In this document: positions 1 through 11,337 of the stretch, in pieces
Position numbering within the stretch: position 1 is the stretch's first letter
Layout of the letters: each line of letters begins with the position of its first letter
Origin: Dictyocoela muelleri
Lineage: Eukaryota > Microsporidia
Length of the DNA stretch: 32,873 nucleotides
Reading direction: 5' to 3'
Assembly: GCA_016256075.1 (NCBI GenBank)
Contig: SDVU01000009.1
Coordinates: forward strand, 1 to 32,873
Notes under the pieces: generated by a model
What the model was told of the DNA's origin: nothing
The model's database searches: none
Seen by the model: the letters and a program-made list of their open reading frames with translations, nothing else
Program-made: the position numbers and the translations under genes

Positions 1-315
1 TTATTAGTTTTTATTAATTTTGATTTTAACAAAATTTCAATTTCTTGATTTTTATTCATTTTAGATGGGTTAAAAAAATATTTTACTACGATGGGGTTTA
101 AGTGTTTTTCAACCGCTTTTATGAACGTAAATGTTCTCAACGCCTGCTATAAATGATTATATTTGAAATTAAGACATGGGCTTTTATTTATTATAAAGGA
201 CTATGATTTTTATTTATAACTTTTATGTATTATAAAAAGGCTACAATCATTATTTGATAACTTTTAATTATTATAATAGAAGTACTTTTTTTTGATTACG
301 TTAAAAAAAAACAAA
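1..315. other. AT-rich stretch without a gene
   Basis: No coding frame is visible. Bases about 189-280 hold two to three loose copies of a roughly 43-bp AT-rich unit built around TTATAA followed by AAC or AAGG, resembling the TTATAA-rich arms of element F further right. I see no RNA gene or other structure here. Confidence 0.5.
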
Positions 316-317
316 TA

Positions 318-2180
318 CGATATACCTTTAAGATAACGAATCTTTAAGATAACGAACACTTTTTAATAACGAACATTTTTCAGAAATTGGTTATCATTAT
401 TGTCTTTTTACAGAAATTTTCGCTTGATTAACAAACACACCTTGATATACGTTATTTTTTTTATAACTAACATTTCTCAGAAAAGAAAATTTATAAATAT
501 ATTATTTTAACCCACTAAAATATCAAGAACTAATCAAGAAGACGTAAAAAGATATTAACACTGTATAAAAAAGATAAAAATTATTAAATTTAGAAATTTT
601 TTTCTGACCATATCGCAACGAGAAAATCAAATGAATTTTAAATATTTTTTGTGACTGCTAACTCAATTTTAAAAGACAAGCAAGAAATAGATAGAGTTAA
701 TACAAAAAATGAAAATTCCAAAATCATATGTAATAAATTCAAAACAAAGTCTATTGAAATGAAACTTTTTGAAAGGTTTATTACAAGGGAGCGTCGTATA
801 ATTACGATTCAGGAGAATAATCTTCAGTCGATGTTAATAAAGAATAGTTAAATAGGTATATTTTTACAACTTTACTGCTTTTAACGAGCGGCTTCAACTT
901 TTTAAAATGAAGGCTTAATATTTGTTCAAATGTCGTTTATGGAGAATCCTGGTTTGTTGATTCAAATGTAATTGACAATTTTAAAGACAATTGTGCTAAA
1001 ATATAATATCTTATATGCCTAAATATATATATACAATTGAAATGAAACTTATTTTTTTATAAATGTACACCCACTAGAAGTCTTTGTTACGCAGAATATG
1101 TGCAGAAAAATATGAAATATAGCAAAGAGCGGTTTAAGTTACTATTTTTTGTAGATTTTTCTTTAATAAAGTGTAATTTTCTTTTGAAAGGTTAAGCAAA
1201 AAAACCTCGGGTTAAAAATTTTAGATTTTAATAGGCTAGGATTATCTTACAAAAATAAAAACAAAGCGGGAGTGAGAACTTAGATTTTATGCAGCTAGCT
1301 ATATTTTTTAAATGAAGAAATGCTAAAAGGAAACATCATAAACATGCAGGCATTAGACAATGCACCAGTTCATCCTGTATTTGTAAAAAACTCTAACATA
1401 TTGTTTTTTACTCTAAATCTAACATCTAGGATACAACATTTGAAAAGGTATAATATGATTCTTAAAATCTATATACCTAAAAAAACTAAACCGCTAACTT
1501 GATTTTGAAATTGATGAAGATGCTACCTAATTGTTTTGAAATTAATAAGAAAATGAATAGACGACCCATTATTTTTGATTTTAGCTCTATGGAACGAAGT
1601 GTCTAGATATGACATGATCAACTGCTGTGGGAAATTCTCTTGAAATTCTATAATAGATCATAACACTTTCTTATCAGAGTATATTGTTTAGAAGGATACA
1701 AAACTACTCCATGTTATCTAGATCTGTGTCTTAAGATGAAATGCTTGATACTAAAAAAGAGTGCTTAAAGAGATTGGACATAGAATAAGACGTGGAGATT
1801 GAGTATTTTAAGAGAGATAAAACTGATATCTACAATGACAATATTTATATGTTTGGTCTTATTTCAAACATTCTTATGCTTATTAAGCTCGAGTTCTTCG
1901 AACATATATCTGATATAGAGCTTTATCTCGGAGAAACTCAGTCAGAGTTATTAAGTGAATTTTTTTCTTTTAAAACTGAAATTGCAATTAAAAACATTAA
2001 GAGATAAACAATAATTATGATTATTTAAGAAAAAAATATTATCTGCATCATTTTTTAAGCCTTTAAAGAGCTAAAAAAATAATATTGGATATTTAATCTA
2101 AAATTAGTGTTCATTATTTTTTAATAACGAACAACTGGGAAAAAGCCATCTTGGTTGTTATTTGTCTCAAGGGTATACTG
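318..2180 (+). mobile_element. pogo/Tigger DNA transposon, decayed copy 1
   Basis: The ends are inverted repeats: CGATATACCTTTAAGATAAC at the left and the reverse complement CAGTATACCCTTGAGACAAA at the right, each flanked by the TA dinucleotide (316-317 and 2181-2182) expected of the Tc1/mariner superfamily. Inside are three pieces of a transposase like that of the copy at 2859-4615. Bases 720-840 resemble its CENP-B-type DNA-binding domain, about 1040-1090 resembles the block around the first catalytic aspartate, and 1347-1450 gives LDNAPVHPVFVKNSN, the DN-containing DDE_1 block. Several stops and frameshifts separate them, so the copy is dead. A further open stretch at 1792-2007 lies where the C-terminal region should be, without recognisable motifs. 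Confidence 0.75.
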
Positions 2181-2182
2181 TA

Positions 2183-2856
2183 TTTTATAAAATATTTAAA
2201 ACTTTGTAGCAAAATAGGTTTTTATAGACTTTGGAATGACTTTAAATTATAATTTTTATTATTAGTGTCATCTACAAAAAATGGTATTCAAAGGTACACG
2301 AGATGTATTTAAAAGGAAATTAAACAATAATTAAGTAATCAAGTAAATAAATTCCAATTGTTTCATAAAGGTATCTAAGAAAAAGATTTAAATAAACTAT
2401 GGTGGATAACGAATATTTAGATTTTTTTACGAGTCTGTCTCGTCAATATCATCATCAGTCGAGCGACAGACTTGCCTACAAATCAAAGAAAGCATCGGTA
2501 AGCCCAACGAGAAATGGTCTATAACATGTTAAATCAGTGTACAATAGATATATCGTGGACCATGAACTCTATGTGAAAATGTCAAATAGAATTGTCTTTT
2601 TTAACTTTAATTGTGATTTTTTAAATATTTTTCTTCTTTTATTAATAGAAATTCTGTTGTATAAAATTGAGGTTTCATGAATAAAGCACTTATTAAAATT
2701 AAATTAAAAATCAAAATATAAACAAAATTTGTTTAATTTTACATGAGAAATTGATTTATCAAATTTTCTCCCATGATGTTAGCAAAAAGAATATCAAAAT
2801 TTAGAGAATATATCGTTTTTTATGTTCATGTATAAAATTATAACAATTTATTTAAT
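2183..2856. other. spacer between the two Tigger copies
   Basis: AT-rich DNA with no coding frame. A small stem-loop lies at 2432-2472, where AGTCTGTCTCG pairs with CGAGCGACAGACT, too short to classify. Nothing else is recognisable. Confidence 0.4.
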
Positions 2857-2858
2857 TA

Positions 2859-4615
2859 CAGTCTACCCTCCCGATACCGGAACCTCTAAATAACGGAATT
2901 TTCAAATTAAAAAATGATTTTCTTTATATATAATAGTTCAATTTTTGTTTCTATATAACGGAATTCATGTTTCTTAAATATCTGAAAAAAATTTTACCCT
3001 TTAAATGCGAGCATCTTTAACAAAAAGAATTGAAAAAAATTATCCTTAGACGAAAAAGGGGATATAGTAAATTTAAGCAAACAAATTTAAAGGCCACATG
3101 GAAGGAATTGAGTGATATGTTTAATACTCTTCTTTCCACTATAAACGACATCGTTAAAATGAAAGAAAAAATTTTACAGGAAGAAGAGCTTGGGAGAAAT
3201 AAAAACATAAAAAGCAATTTTTCCACACGTATTTTTGATGATAAATTATTTGAATGGTTTACCAACAGAATAAAAAGGTTTTGCACCGTTCAAGATTCAA
3301 ATATACAGAACATAGCAATGAAATTGGCCGATATCTATAGGGTTGACAATTTAAAGTCATCAAATGGTTGGCTCCAAAAATTTAAACTGCGCCATAACAT
3401 TATTATTAAGTTTATAAATGGAGAATCAGGCCTAGTTGACGTTGAACTTATAGAATCTTTCAAGGATATTTATGAGAAGAAAATTAAATATGCACACTCG
3501 AGAATATCTTTAATTGTGATGAAACTGGTTTTTTTTATAAGTGTACGCCCAGTAGAAATCTTACTCATAAGGATAAGAAAACATTAGTTGGAAATTCAAC
3601 AAGGAACGTGTTACATTATTGTTTTGTGTAAGTATGGCGAAAGAAAACCTTTAGCTCCTACTTATAGGTAGGGATAGTGTGCCAAATGGTTTCAAGAACT
3701 TGGATTTTACAAAGCTAAAGATTAGTTATACAAACAATAAGAAGGCATAGATGAACTTGAGTCTGTTCAAATCTTGGCTCGATGATCTAAATAAAAAAAT
3801 GATATCCGAGAATAGGAAGATTTTACTAACACTAGACAATGCACCTGTTCATCCAATAGGAGTCGAATACACAAACGTAGAACTTTTCTACTTCCCTCCA
3901 GATTTAACTTTTATGATACAGCCTCTTGATCAAGGTGTTATAAATTCATTCAAAAGCATTTATAAAAATAAATTGAACGCAAGACTTGAAAGTCAAATGG
4001 AATATAGTTTGGAAAAAACATATTATGACTTCCAAAAAGAATTTAGACTTATCGATTCTGTAAAACTAATTCTTGAGTCATGTAATAACGTGTCAACTGA
4101 TACAATTATCAATTGTTAACGAATGGCAATCGATAACGCTATGGTAGATTATAAAGATCCTTTACCTAATCAGCATACTATTAAAAATAAAGAAAAAATA
4201 CCTTGCTATGACGAAAATGAAGACATTGAAAGTTTTTTTGAGAATGTAATGGTCGAAGTAGCTACAGTTAAACCTGAAATAAGTGATACTATTGAGTATT
4301 TGGCATTGTAGAGTCTGAAAAGTTAAATCACGGGAAAAAGTCTTATACATTGGATAACATCATGACTCATTTGGAAGCGATAGAGAGTATAAACTAACTT
4401 AAAAATTATTTATTGGTAAATAATCCTGAAGGTTTAGAACTTTTATATCAATTAAGGAATGCTCTTGAAAAAAAAAACTAAGAGAATGGAGACAATGCTT
4501 GATTATATAACAAAGAAAATTGATTAAAAACTTTTTTTATTTTTTTCCGATATTTCTTTAATACCGGAATTTTTTTTCCTGAGATTTTACGTTCCGTTAT
4601 TTAGAGGTATGACTG
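2859..4615 (+). mobile_element. pogo/Tigger DNA transposon, copy 2
   Basis: The 1757-bp element starts CAGTCTACCCTCCCGATACC and ends with the inverted version (reverse complement CAGTCATACCTCTAAATAAC); the repeat CCTCTAAATAACGGAA is shared by both termini. A TA dinucleotide sits directly outside each end (2857-2858, 4616-4617), the standard target duplication of Tc1/mariner elements. It carries one broken pogo/Tigger transposase gene in the sense direction. It is better preserved than the copy at 318-2180 and has different ends, so it is a separate family and not a tandem duplicate. Confidence 0.85.
3030..4481 (+). pseudogene. pogo/Tigger transposase (DDE_1), broken
   Basis: Cut-and-paste transposase acting at the element's inverted repeats. 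The first frame (3030-3587) begins with a psq-like helix-turn-helix, KKIILRRKRGYSKFKQTNLK, then a CENP-B-type domain recognisable by SSNGWLQKFKLRHNI. A frameshift near 3512 moves the reading into CDETGFFYKCTPSRN, which holds the first catalytic aspartate. Further breaks follow between about 3630 and 3750. The frame 3751-4119 carries LTLDNAPVHPIGVEYTN and FPPDLTFMIQPLDQGVI, the second catalytic block and the QPLDQG signature of this family. The C-terminal tail (4123-4481) is read through several stops. The gene looks recently inactivated because all domains are still easy to read. Confidence 0.85.
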
Positions 4616-4819
4616 TATATGCATAATCAGCAATCACCTTATAATGACGTAGATTTTCTACATATCTTTTAAGACTTGAACAACTATAGACTCTACTATA
4701 ATGTACAGATTTATAGCCAAAAGTACATATCTAAATCTCATTTTATGATTACTGTCTTCATCTAATAAATACTATAATCACACTTTCTATTATAATATGA
4801 TGTATAGTTTTTATTTGGG

Positions 4820-5174
4820 GCCTGTATCTTGATATGAGATCATCAATAGCTAAAATCGTATTTGATAAAGATCCTTGATTGAAGAATACTTCTGATATAG
4901 TGCTTAGTCGCTTTTATTCAGGTAATTTTATAAATATGGAAGCAATATTGTAAAGTTTTCCAGTTTTTCTTTAAAATGCGCCAACATGAACTATGTGATA
5001 CGGCCGTAATCTCCCAGAGTTTTTTATAAGTAGAGGCATGAGATATATACGGCAAGAAAATAATAAATTCATTTTTTTTTCTTCAGTTTTGTTATTTGCA
5101 AAAAGCGTTTCATATACATTTTCAAATGTTCTCTTGTCCATTCTGCATATCTCGGTAAATTGAACGTTTGTCAT
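4820..5174 (-). pseudogene. possible PIF/Harbinger-type transposase remnant
   Basis: On the minus strand an open stretch (5174 to 4971) starts MTNVQFTEICRMDKRTFENV, which resembles the start of Harbinger-like proteins, where an FRM-x-x-x-TF motif opens the domain. Further down the same strand, in another frame, I read LYNIASIFIKLPE, TISEVFF and then TILAIDDLISRYRPQ, resembling the helix-turn-helix and the first catalytic aspartate block (AIDG followed by RP) of DDE_4 transposases. No later catalytic block or terminal repeat was found, so this is a fragment and the family call is tentative. Confidence 0.4.
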
Positions 5175-5935
5175 GAGAAATACTGATTTAAACTAGATTT
5201 AAGAATACATGTAGCAATTTTTTTCTTCTGAACTAAAATAAAGAAGACTCTAAAAATTATATCATTTTGCATTTTGGGGTAAAAATATTTTTTTTTAGAA
5301 AAAATACTATAATTAGTTTTTTGAAACAGATTTTTTTTCATTTTACCATACTAAAAATAAAAAATTATATGATGATAAAAAATTGACTTACTATCATATA
5401 AATTTTGAAACGCGCCTATTGTTTCAAACTTTTTATTTTATAAATTTTGAATCACATAACTTTTTACCAGTTACTCTTAATATTTATATATAAAAAAATT
5501 AAATAAAAAAATGTATTATTTTGTTTTTTTATTTTAAAATTTATTTCAAAATTTTTACTTTTTTCATTTTATTTTAAATTTCATTTAAAAATTTTCGCTG
5601 TTTTTTTTGAAAAATCTCTGTAATTCTATCCGAAAAAATTCCGAAGGGGCTTTTTCTGATAGGGATGTTTTATTTGATTCTGACTTTAAAAATTTGAGAT
5701 TCCCAATAAAAAATGTATTTTCTTCACTTATTATTTTCTTCGGAGATATCACTTCAAACAAAGATCAATTCTAGAAAATTAGATGCTAGACCAAAATTCC
5801 TCCTTGAAGAAATTTAGGACTAGGAATACCTTAAATTGAATAAAATTAAATAAATTAAAATAAAATATTTCGCTTCAATTATTTCAAATTTTTTCCCAAA
5901 ATCCTTTACTTATTATTAAAGATAGTTATACCTAA
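5175..5935. other. AT-rich stretch without a gene
   Basis: No coding frame is convincing. Around 5628-5665 a short piece reading CCGAAAAAATTCCGAAGGGG followed by CTTTTTCTGATAGGG resembles the terminal repeat of the inverted-repeat element at 28165-29087 and may be a broken end of the same family. The rest is low-complexity A and T runs. Confidence 0.4.
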
Positions 5936-6625
5936 CTTATAAATTGTTGCATATTGTTTCTTATTATAGCCTTCTTGTTTTTTATTTGCCATTTTATTAA
6001 ATTATTGATTGATTCAACGTTCTGAGTATGCGCATTCTAAATGTTATCAATAAAATTATATTTATGGAATATAGTCATATGTTAATCCCAATTTTTATTT
6101 ATCAGCTTTAAGACTATGCTATCAGTCGCAAATATCGATCTCGAAACTGCTTCTTAACATATTATTAGGAATATTAACAATGTCTTTTTATCAAAAATAA
6201 CCCGGCGAACAGCCCAGTTGTTTTATCTCTAGTTTTTACATTTACCTAAACATCAGTTCTATTATTAAGTAAAAAACCACAGTGGCCTTCACATTTATAT
6301 CTTGATATCGTTTCATATATCTGTACAATAGAATTTGCATCACCTAGCTTACGAATTGAGAAGTTCAGCTGTGGATTTTCTCGATTAATTCTTGTATTAC
6401 TTTTATGTTTGAATTTATAGATACAGAATACATAGAAGACATATAATTGAGGATAGCGTGTAATTGATTTCTTACGCTATATTTGTCTATAATTTTTAAA
6501 TCAAAATAATCGAAAAAAAAACTATTATATCGGATGAAATATTATTTTTGCAAATACAAGCAACCTCTACTCATACATTTCCATGCTGGGAAATTCTTGT
6601 TTCTTTATAACTTTTTAAAGTCATT
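5935..6625 (-). pseudogene. Merlin (ISXO2-like) transposase remnant 1
   Basis: Read on the minus strand, about 5960-6075 gives HKYNFIDNI, a stop, then NAHTQNVESINNLIKWQIKN. This is the conserved end of ISXO2/Merlin transposases, where a VNH-x-x-NF-x-D stretch is followed by TQ-x-VE with the last catalytic glutamate. Higher up I read SIVQIYETISRYKCEGHCGF and NQLHAILN, and near 6560-6600 CLYLQK-like and SFFFDYFDLKI pieces matching the N-terminal zinc-binding half of the same family. Many frameshifts and stops separate these blocks, and I could not find the element's ends. It is an old copy, more decayed than the one at 14970-15898. Confidence 0.6.
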
Positions 6626-6897
6626 AGATAAAACAATCCTTACAACCTTTTTCTGAGTACAAAAGCACTCAATGAGAATCACTAAACAAGTAGTTATTTT
6701 AAATCTAATGTTTGTAAATCGCCTTCAATAAATTGTACGTTCAATTAGGGGTATTATGTTTAATATATTTTTTAGCATTGGGGTTAATTATTGACAAGGT
6801 AACTGTGTTAAAATTTAGGAATATCTCCGAAAATCGCCGACTTTCTGATTAAATTTATTTAAATTTATAAAATCTATTGGGCTAAAAAAAAATAAAA

Positions 6898-7246
6898 GGT
6901 AATTTAGTCGTTTTTTGGGACAAAATTTTTGATAACAAATAATAATATTGTAAGGTGAATTAAATGCAATTAAAAAAAAATTTCCCTTGTCTTTTTTAAT
7001 TCAAAATTATATTTATTTTAGAAGAGGGACAATTTGATTTTAAGATCGAGCAATCGAATATTTTAAAAAAAAACAAGATTGCTCGATCTTAAAGACAAAT
7101 TGACCCTCTTCTAAATAAAATACAATTTTAAATTACAAAAGACAAGGGTCAAATTAATTTTATTTTCATTTCATTTAATTATACTTAAAATTTTATTTTT
7201 TTCAAAAAATTTATCCCCCCCCAAAAAAAAACTACTCAATTACTCA
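6898..7246. repeat. fold-back (hairpin) MITE
   Basis: An inverted repeat with a short loop near 7062. The inner stem is near perfect: GATCGAGCAATCG against AGATTGCTCGATCTTAAAG, and AGAGGGACAATTTGATTTTA against the mirrored stretch that ends CCCTCTTCT. The outer stem (GGTAATTTAGTCGTTTTTTG against the mirror near 7215-7245) is looser, so the exact ends are uncertain by 10-20 bp. No coding capacity. Probably a non-autonomous DNA transposon. Confidence 0.65.
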
Positions 7247-7375
7247 AAAAAATATAGAATATTAATTAATAATTTTTTTAAATAACATTATTTGCAATAC
7301 CAGTATTTTAAACATAGAATAAAGTAATTAATATATTGTCTATACGAAATATTTAAATCTAACCCGGCTTTAAGA

Positions 7376-7670
7376 CCCTCCTAAAAACAGGAAATATATA
7401 TTAATGAAAGAAGAGGTAATGATGCCAATTATAATAAAGCTCAAATCACGATATAAAATTCAAAATGAAAATTTTTTATGTATGATAGAAATTATGAGAG
7501 TTTCAAAAAATATTCGCTAGAGTCCTTTTTGGAAACTCTAATAAAATAATTCATACATTTATTAATTTCATTTTCAGTTTTAAATCGCGAATTAAGCTTT
7601 ATTATAGTAAGCACCGTCACATATTCTTTCATGAGTAGTTATTTACAATTTTTAGGGGTCTTAAAACACG
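7376..7670. repeat. fold-back MITE with GGCT/CGT ends
   Basis: The two halves are diverged inverted copies about 140 bp long. The left arm begins GGCTTTAAGACCCTCC and the right arm, read inward from its end, begins CGTGTTTTAAGACCCC. The inner arm pairs AATAAAGCTCAAATCACGAT with a mirrored AATAAAGCTTAATTCGCGAT. The GGCT and CGT ends match the ends of the MULE-type elements elsewhere in this window. I looked for a long flanking direct repeat and saw none that rises above the AT-rich background. Confidence 0.6.
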
Positions 7671-7699
7671 AAAAACATCTTACGTAATTTATAAAAATT

Positions 7700-8480
7700 A
7701 AATTATGTTCAAAAATATAAATAGAGTTGAAGAGGAGGTGTTTTATATTATTTCAAAATACTGATGACATAATATGGCTTCAACAGGTGTTGGAAATAAT
7801 TGCTGTGTCAAAAACCTGTGAAGATTGCTGTAAAGAAATTAAAATAAAGAAAAGCAGCCACCACCTTATTAGAAGTGAAGAAAGTGTTATATGTGTAAAA
7901 TACGAGTAAATTTACCTACTGATTAAACTTTTGATGGCTTAAAAGTTTTCCCTAAAGTATTCAAAAAAAATTCATTTTTTTTTATAAACATCATTTCACA
8001 ACATATTATTTTATAAAAAACTCAAAAATAGATAAAGATGTATATTAATAGTTATTATGCGTAAGAAAAAATTCCCGTTTTATTTAAAAAATGAGATGTT
8101 AGGAGATTTTTTGAAAGAAATACAATTAATTAAATGTACTGAACTAAGAGAGAATATAATGTGGGTTTCAAAGGCAAATCAATTTGGATATGTGGAGCGC
8201 TCGAATTTGAAGTGTCTATTGTCACTTTATGGTAGTTGAGAAAAAGAAAACAAAAACACTTATGCTAAAAATATAGAAAGTAATAAAAAAATCTTACTAG
8301 TTCCTGATAAATGCGCGGGTTATAATCAAATTCAGAATAAATATTGAGACACTGTTAATCATATTAAAAATTTTTAGACAGTAACAATAGAAAATACATA
8401 GAAAATCGAAAATTTATGCCTACATTGGATTAAATAGAACATTATAGCTATGGAAATAGTATAAGCACCTTATCTGATAA
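7700..8480 (+). pseudogene. Merlin (ISXO2-like) transposase remnant 2
   Basis: Bases 7727-7909 carry a cysteine-rich stretch, SKTCEDCCKEIKIKKSS with a later SVICVKYE, which fits the zinc ribbon at the start of Merlin proteins. After several breaks, 8275-8410 reads NKKILLVPDKCAGYNQIQNK, DTVNHIKNF and ENLCLHWIK, matching the D-x-x-x-Y-x-x-I, VNH-x-x-NF and C-terminal W-x-x-IK blocks of the ISXO2/Merlin catalytic domain. An open stretch at 8057-8239 lies between them without clear motifs. Terminal repeats were not identified. It is a dead, old copy lying opposite in strand to the remnant at 5935-6625. Confidence 0.55.
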
Positions 8481-8752
8481 TTTAAACCTTTAATGTTTTT
8501 TCCAAAACAAGAAAAAACAAAAAAAAATCTTAGATTTATTAATAAATTTATTAGAATAAATATAATTCTCGGGACATTTTTTTAATTGCTTTAGGTTGTT
8601 TTTTGGCTTTCAGAACTCCAAAGAATATGAAGTCGCCATTCATGAAAAAATATATATTGAAACTTATTTTAATTAAGCTCAATTTGCGTGATAAAACTAA
8701 AAAAATATATTTTTATGTATGAAACAATATATGAAAGTTTACAAAAAAATAG

Positions 8753-9435
8753 GGTTCTCAAACGGGTTAGTCAATCCTAGAAGTCATATCGAGAGAAAAA
8801 AACGACAATATTATAACATAAGCGAAATTTTATGGCATTTAATAAACCTTGCCCCTTTTTTATATACTAGTATTTTTCTTGGCAAATTAGAAAATTCGCG
8901 TAGTAATTCCCTAATTTAGAATAAAAATACGAGTATATGAAAAAAAAACTCCAGGATTATTAAATGCAATGAAATTTCGCTTATGTTTCAATATTTTCGT
9001 TTTTTCTCTCGATATGACTTCTATGATTAACTAACCAGGGTCTCACAGTATACTTTGTTTTTACAAAAAAATCAAAAATTCTGATAATTTATAGTTATTT
9101 TAATTATGTGTTTGATTTTTTTTTGTACAAACAAAGTATACTGTGAGACTAAGGTTTGTCAATCCTAGAAGTCATATCGAGAAGAGAAACGAGAATATTG
9201 AAACATATGCGAAATTTCATGACATTTAATAATCTTGTGGCCTTTTTCATATACTCGTATTTTTATTCCCCAATTATGGAATTACAAAGCGGATTTCCTA
9301 ATTTGTAAATAAAAATACGAGCATATGAAAAAAAGGCTCAAAAGTATAAAATGCGATAAAATTTCGCTTATGTTTCAATATTGTCGTTTCTCTTATCGAT
9401 ATCACTTCTAGGATTAACTAACACGTTGTAGAACC
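8753..9435. mobile_element. triple-hairpin MITE with 8-bp target duplication
   Basis: The whole element is one large inverted repeat: the left terminus GGTTCTCAAACGGGTTAGTC mirrors the right terminus, which read inward starts GGTTCTACAACGTGTTAGTT. Each arm (about 8765-9035 and 9156-9425) is itself a long hairpin with stems AATCCTAGAAGTCATATCGA and its mirror, and a separate hairpin (9036-9155, stem GTCTCACAGTATACTTTGTT) sits at the centre. The flanks carry the direct repeat AAAAATAG (8745-8752 and 9436-9443). No protein is encoded. The 8-bp duplication and the GGT end fit mobilisation by a Merlin- or hAT-like transposase; Merlin is the abundant source here. Confidence 0.75.
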
Positions 9436-9608
9436 AAAAATAGTCGCGAAGCTACTATTTTTTCATCTCTCATATACTCGTTCATACATAAAAATAATTA
9501 AATTTATAGTTTTATCTTAAAAATTTGGCTTAATAAAAATAATAATCATCATTTCTTCTCTCATAGAGGGTGATTTCATATTTTTTGGGAATTCTGAAAT
9601 CTGCGTGA

Positions 9609-9686
9609 GAACAATTATTTGGATATTTTCTATTATAAGTCGTTATAAAAATATAAGCTTTCATAAAAAATATATGCTGTTATAAA
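9609..9686. repeat. 78-bp target duplication of MULE A, left copy
   Basis: This 78-bp stretch recurs at 11260-11337 with only two mismatches and the same length. It ends in GCTGTTATAAA directly before the GGCT terminus of MULE A. It is part of the left arm of element F, and the arm continues after the second copy, so this is target DNA duplicated on insertion. Confidence 0.85.
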
Positions 9687-11259
9687 GGCTTTCCTGAGTT
9701 TCGCCTCATTGGGGCGAAACTCAGTATTTTTTGCCTAAATTTTGAACCCTTATAGATCACAATGAAATCATAATTATAAAAAGTAAAAGAGATAGAAAAG
9801 TATTCTTATACAAGGGATATTCATATAACATACGAAGGGAAACAAACAATGAATATTTTGGCGATGCAAAAACAGAAAATGTCGAGGGAGATTAAAACTT
9901 TCGAAAGAAAAAAATCACATAATTGATGAATATGAACATAATCATGAAATTAGCCTTGAAAAAAATGAATATATATATTTTAATGATAACATAATACAAC
10001 GATCACTTAAAACATCTGAAAGAGCACAAGAGATATCATAATGTCTGAAATACGTGCTAGAAAAGGAATTTCCGATAATTCAAATATTAAATATGATATA
10101 TTAATTGATAAAATTAAGAGAAACAGAAAAAAACATGATTTTTTCGAAGATGAAGACGACATCTCTATATCTCTCAAATTTACTTATTCAAATGAAAAAA
10201 TTTTTACAATTTGATAATGGTAGGGATGACATTAACAGAGTTATAATATTATATTCATCTTGTCATCTCCAGGTTTTAGAAAAATGTGATGCTTGGTTTT
10301 CAGATGGAACATTTCGATCATGTCCCCGTGATTTCCTTCAATTGTACGCAATATTCGGCTTTTTCAAAGGATTTTCAGTTCCTCTGGTTTACATTTCAAC
10401 GAAAAATCGATAAAACGCAACTTACATTAAAGCATTAAATTTTATAAAAACCCAAATTAAGATACAACCAAAAATGATAACGATTGATTTTGAAATGGCA
10501 TCATTTACTGCCTATAAATAAATATTTGTAGAAACAAAAATTGTGAAATGTTTTTTCCACTTTACCAAAAATCTTTATAAAAAAATTCAAGCCCTCGGGT
10601 TAACTTCTGAATATTGACCAATATTATGTTTATAAAGTGTTTTAAAATCATCGTTGGATTGTCAACTATACCCATTAGTTTTCTAAAAAGTGAAATAGAT
10701 AAACTAGATAATTTTATTAACAATAATTCTTATTTTGAAAATATGAAATCATTTTGGGCTTATTTTATCAGCATTTATTGTCGTGATCTTGAAAATTCAA
10801 ACCATATGAAAATTTTTTCTCCGTAGGTTTCTGGAATATTTCTGAACGATAAATTCTTAAAATTCCTAAAACAACTAATAATTTAGAAGGATGGCATCGA
10901 AGCTTAAATAATAACATAAAAATAAAGAATCCAATTCTTTTTGAATTTAGCAATGAAATTAGAAATCATCATGCTTTGACTTAAAATAAAATCAATAAAA
11001 TCTTTATTGAAGATAATGAAAAAGTTTACGAATATGATGAAAAATTAAGAGAAAATTGTTAAATTATCAAAGTTACCCCGATTTATATTATTTGAAGATA
11101 ATTGCGGAGATATTGAGATTGAAAGAATTTATTGATTAAATTTATTTTTAAATTTGTTATTCTTATTTTATTTAATATTAAAAAAATAATAAAAAAAATG
11201 ATATTTTTAGGGCAAAAAATCCTGACTTTCGCCCTGTTCGGGCGAAAGTCGGGATTACG
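9687..11259 (+). mobile_element. MULE A (Mutator-like DNA transposon)
   Basis: The left end starts GGCTTTCCTGAGTTTCGCCT and the right end, read inward, starts CGTAATCCCGACTTTCGCCC. The two match for roughly 50 bp apart from their first few bases. Each terminus folds into its own stem-loop: CTGAGTTTCGCC pairs with GGCGAAACTCAG at the left, and CTGACTTTCGCC with GGGCGAAAGTC at the right. Inside is one decayed MULE transposase on the plus strand. It sits in the left arm of element F and is flanked by 78-bp direct repeats, far longer than the 8-11 bp usual for MULEs. Confidence 0.85.
10105..11061 (+). pseudogene. MULE transposase of element A, broken
   Basis: Mutator-like transposase of the DDE class. 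The frame 10105-10413 carries LQFDNGRDDINRVIILYSS and then AWFSDGTFRSCPRDFLQLYA, in which SDGTF holds the first catalytic aspartate and F-x-QLY-x-I is the MULE signature. After a stop at about 10411 the protein continues as PKMITIDFEMASFTAYK (second aspartate) and KCFFHFTKNLYKKIQALGLT, with the C-x-x-H motif of the family. Later pieces include TNNLEGWHRSLNNNIKIKNP near 10875-10930, the NN-x-E-GWH block. The N-terminal part before 10105 is open only in short pieces. At least five stops or frameshifts are present. Confidence 0.8.
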
Positions 11260-11337
11260 GAACAATTATTTGGATATTTTCTATTATAAGTCGTTATAAA
11301 AATATAAGCTTTCATAAAATATATAAGCTGTTATAAA
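11260..11337. repeat. 78-bp target duplication of MULE A, right copy
   Basis: Second copy of 9609-9686, starting GAACAATTATTTGGATATTT directly after the CG end of MULE A. The TTATAA-rich arm of element F carries on to the right of it, which shows that this copy joins the original target. Confidence 0.85.

Noticed and set aside
1792-2007. 71-codon frame as a separate gene
   Set aside because: It lies inside the decayed Tigger copy 1, where the transposase C-terminal region should be, and has no independent support.
7300-7760. A long target duplication around the GGCT/CGT fold-back at 7376-7670
   Set aside because: Only scattered AT-rich similarity is visible between the flanks; nothing like the clear 78-bp repeats elsewhere.
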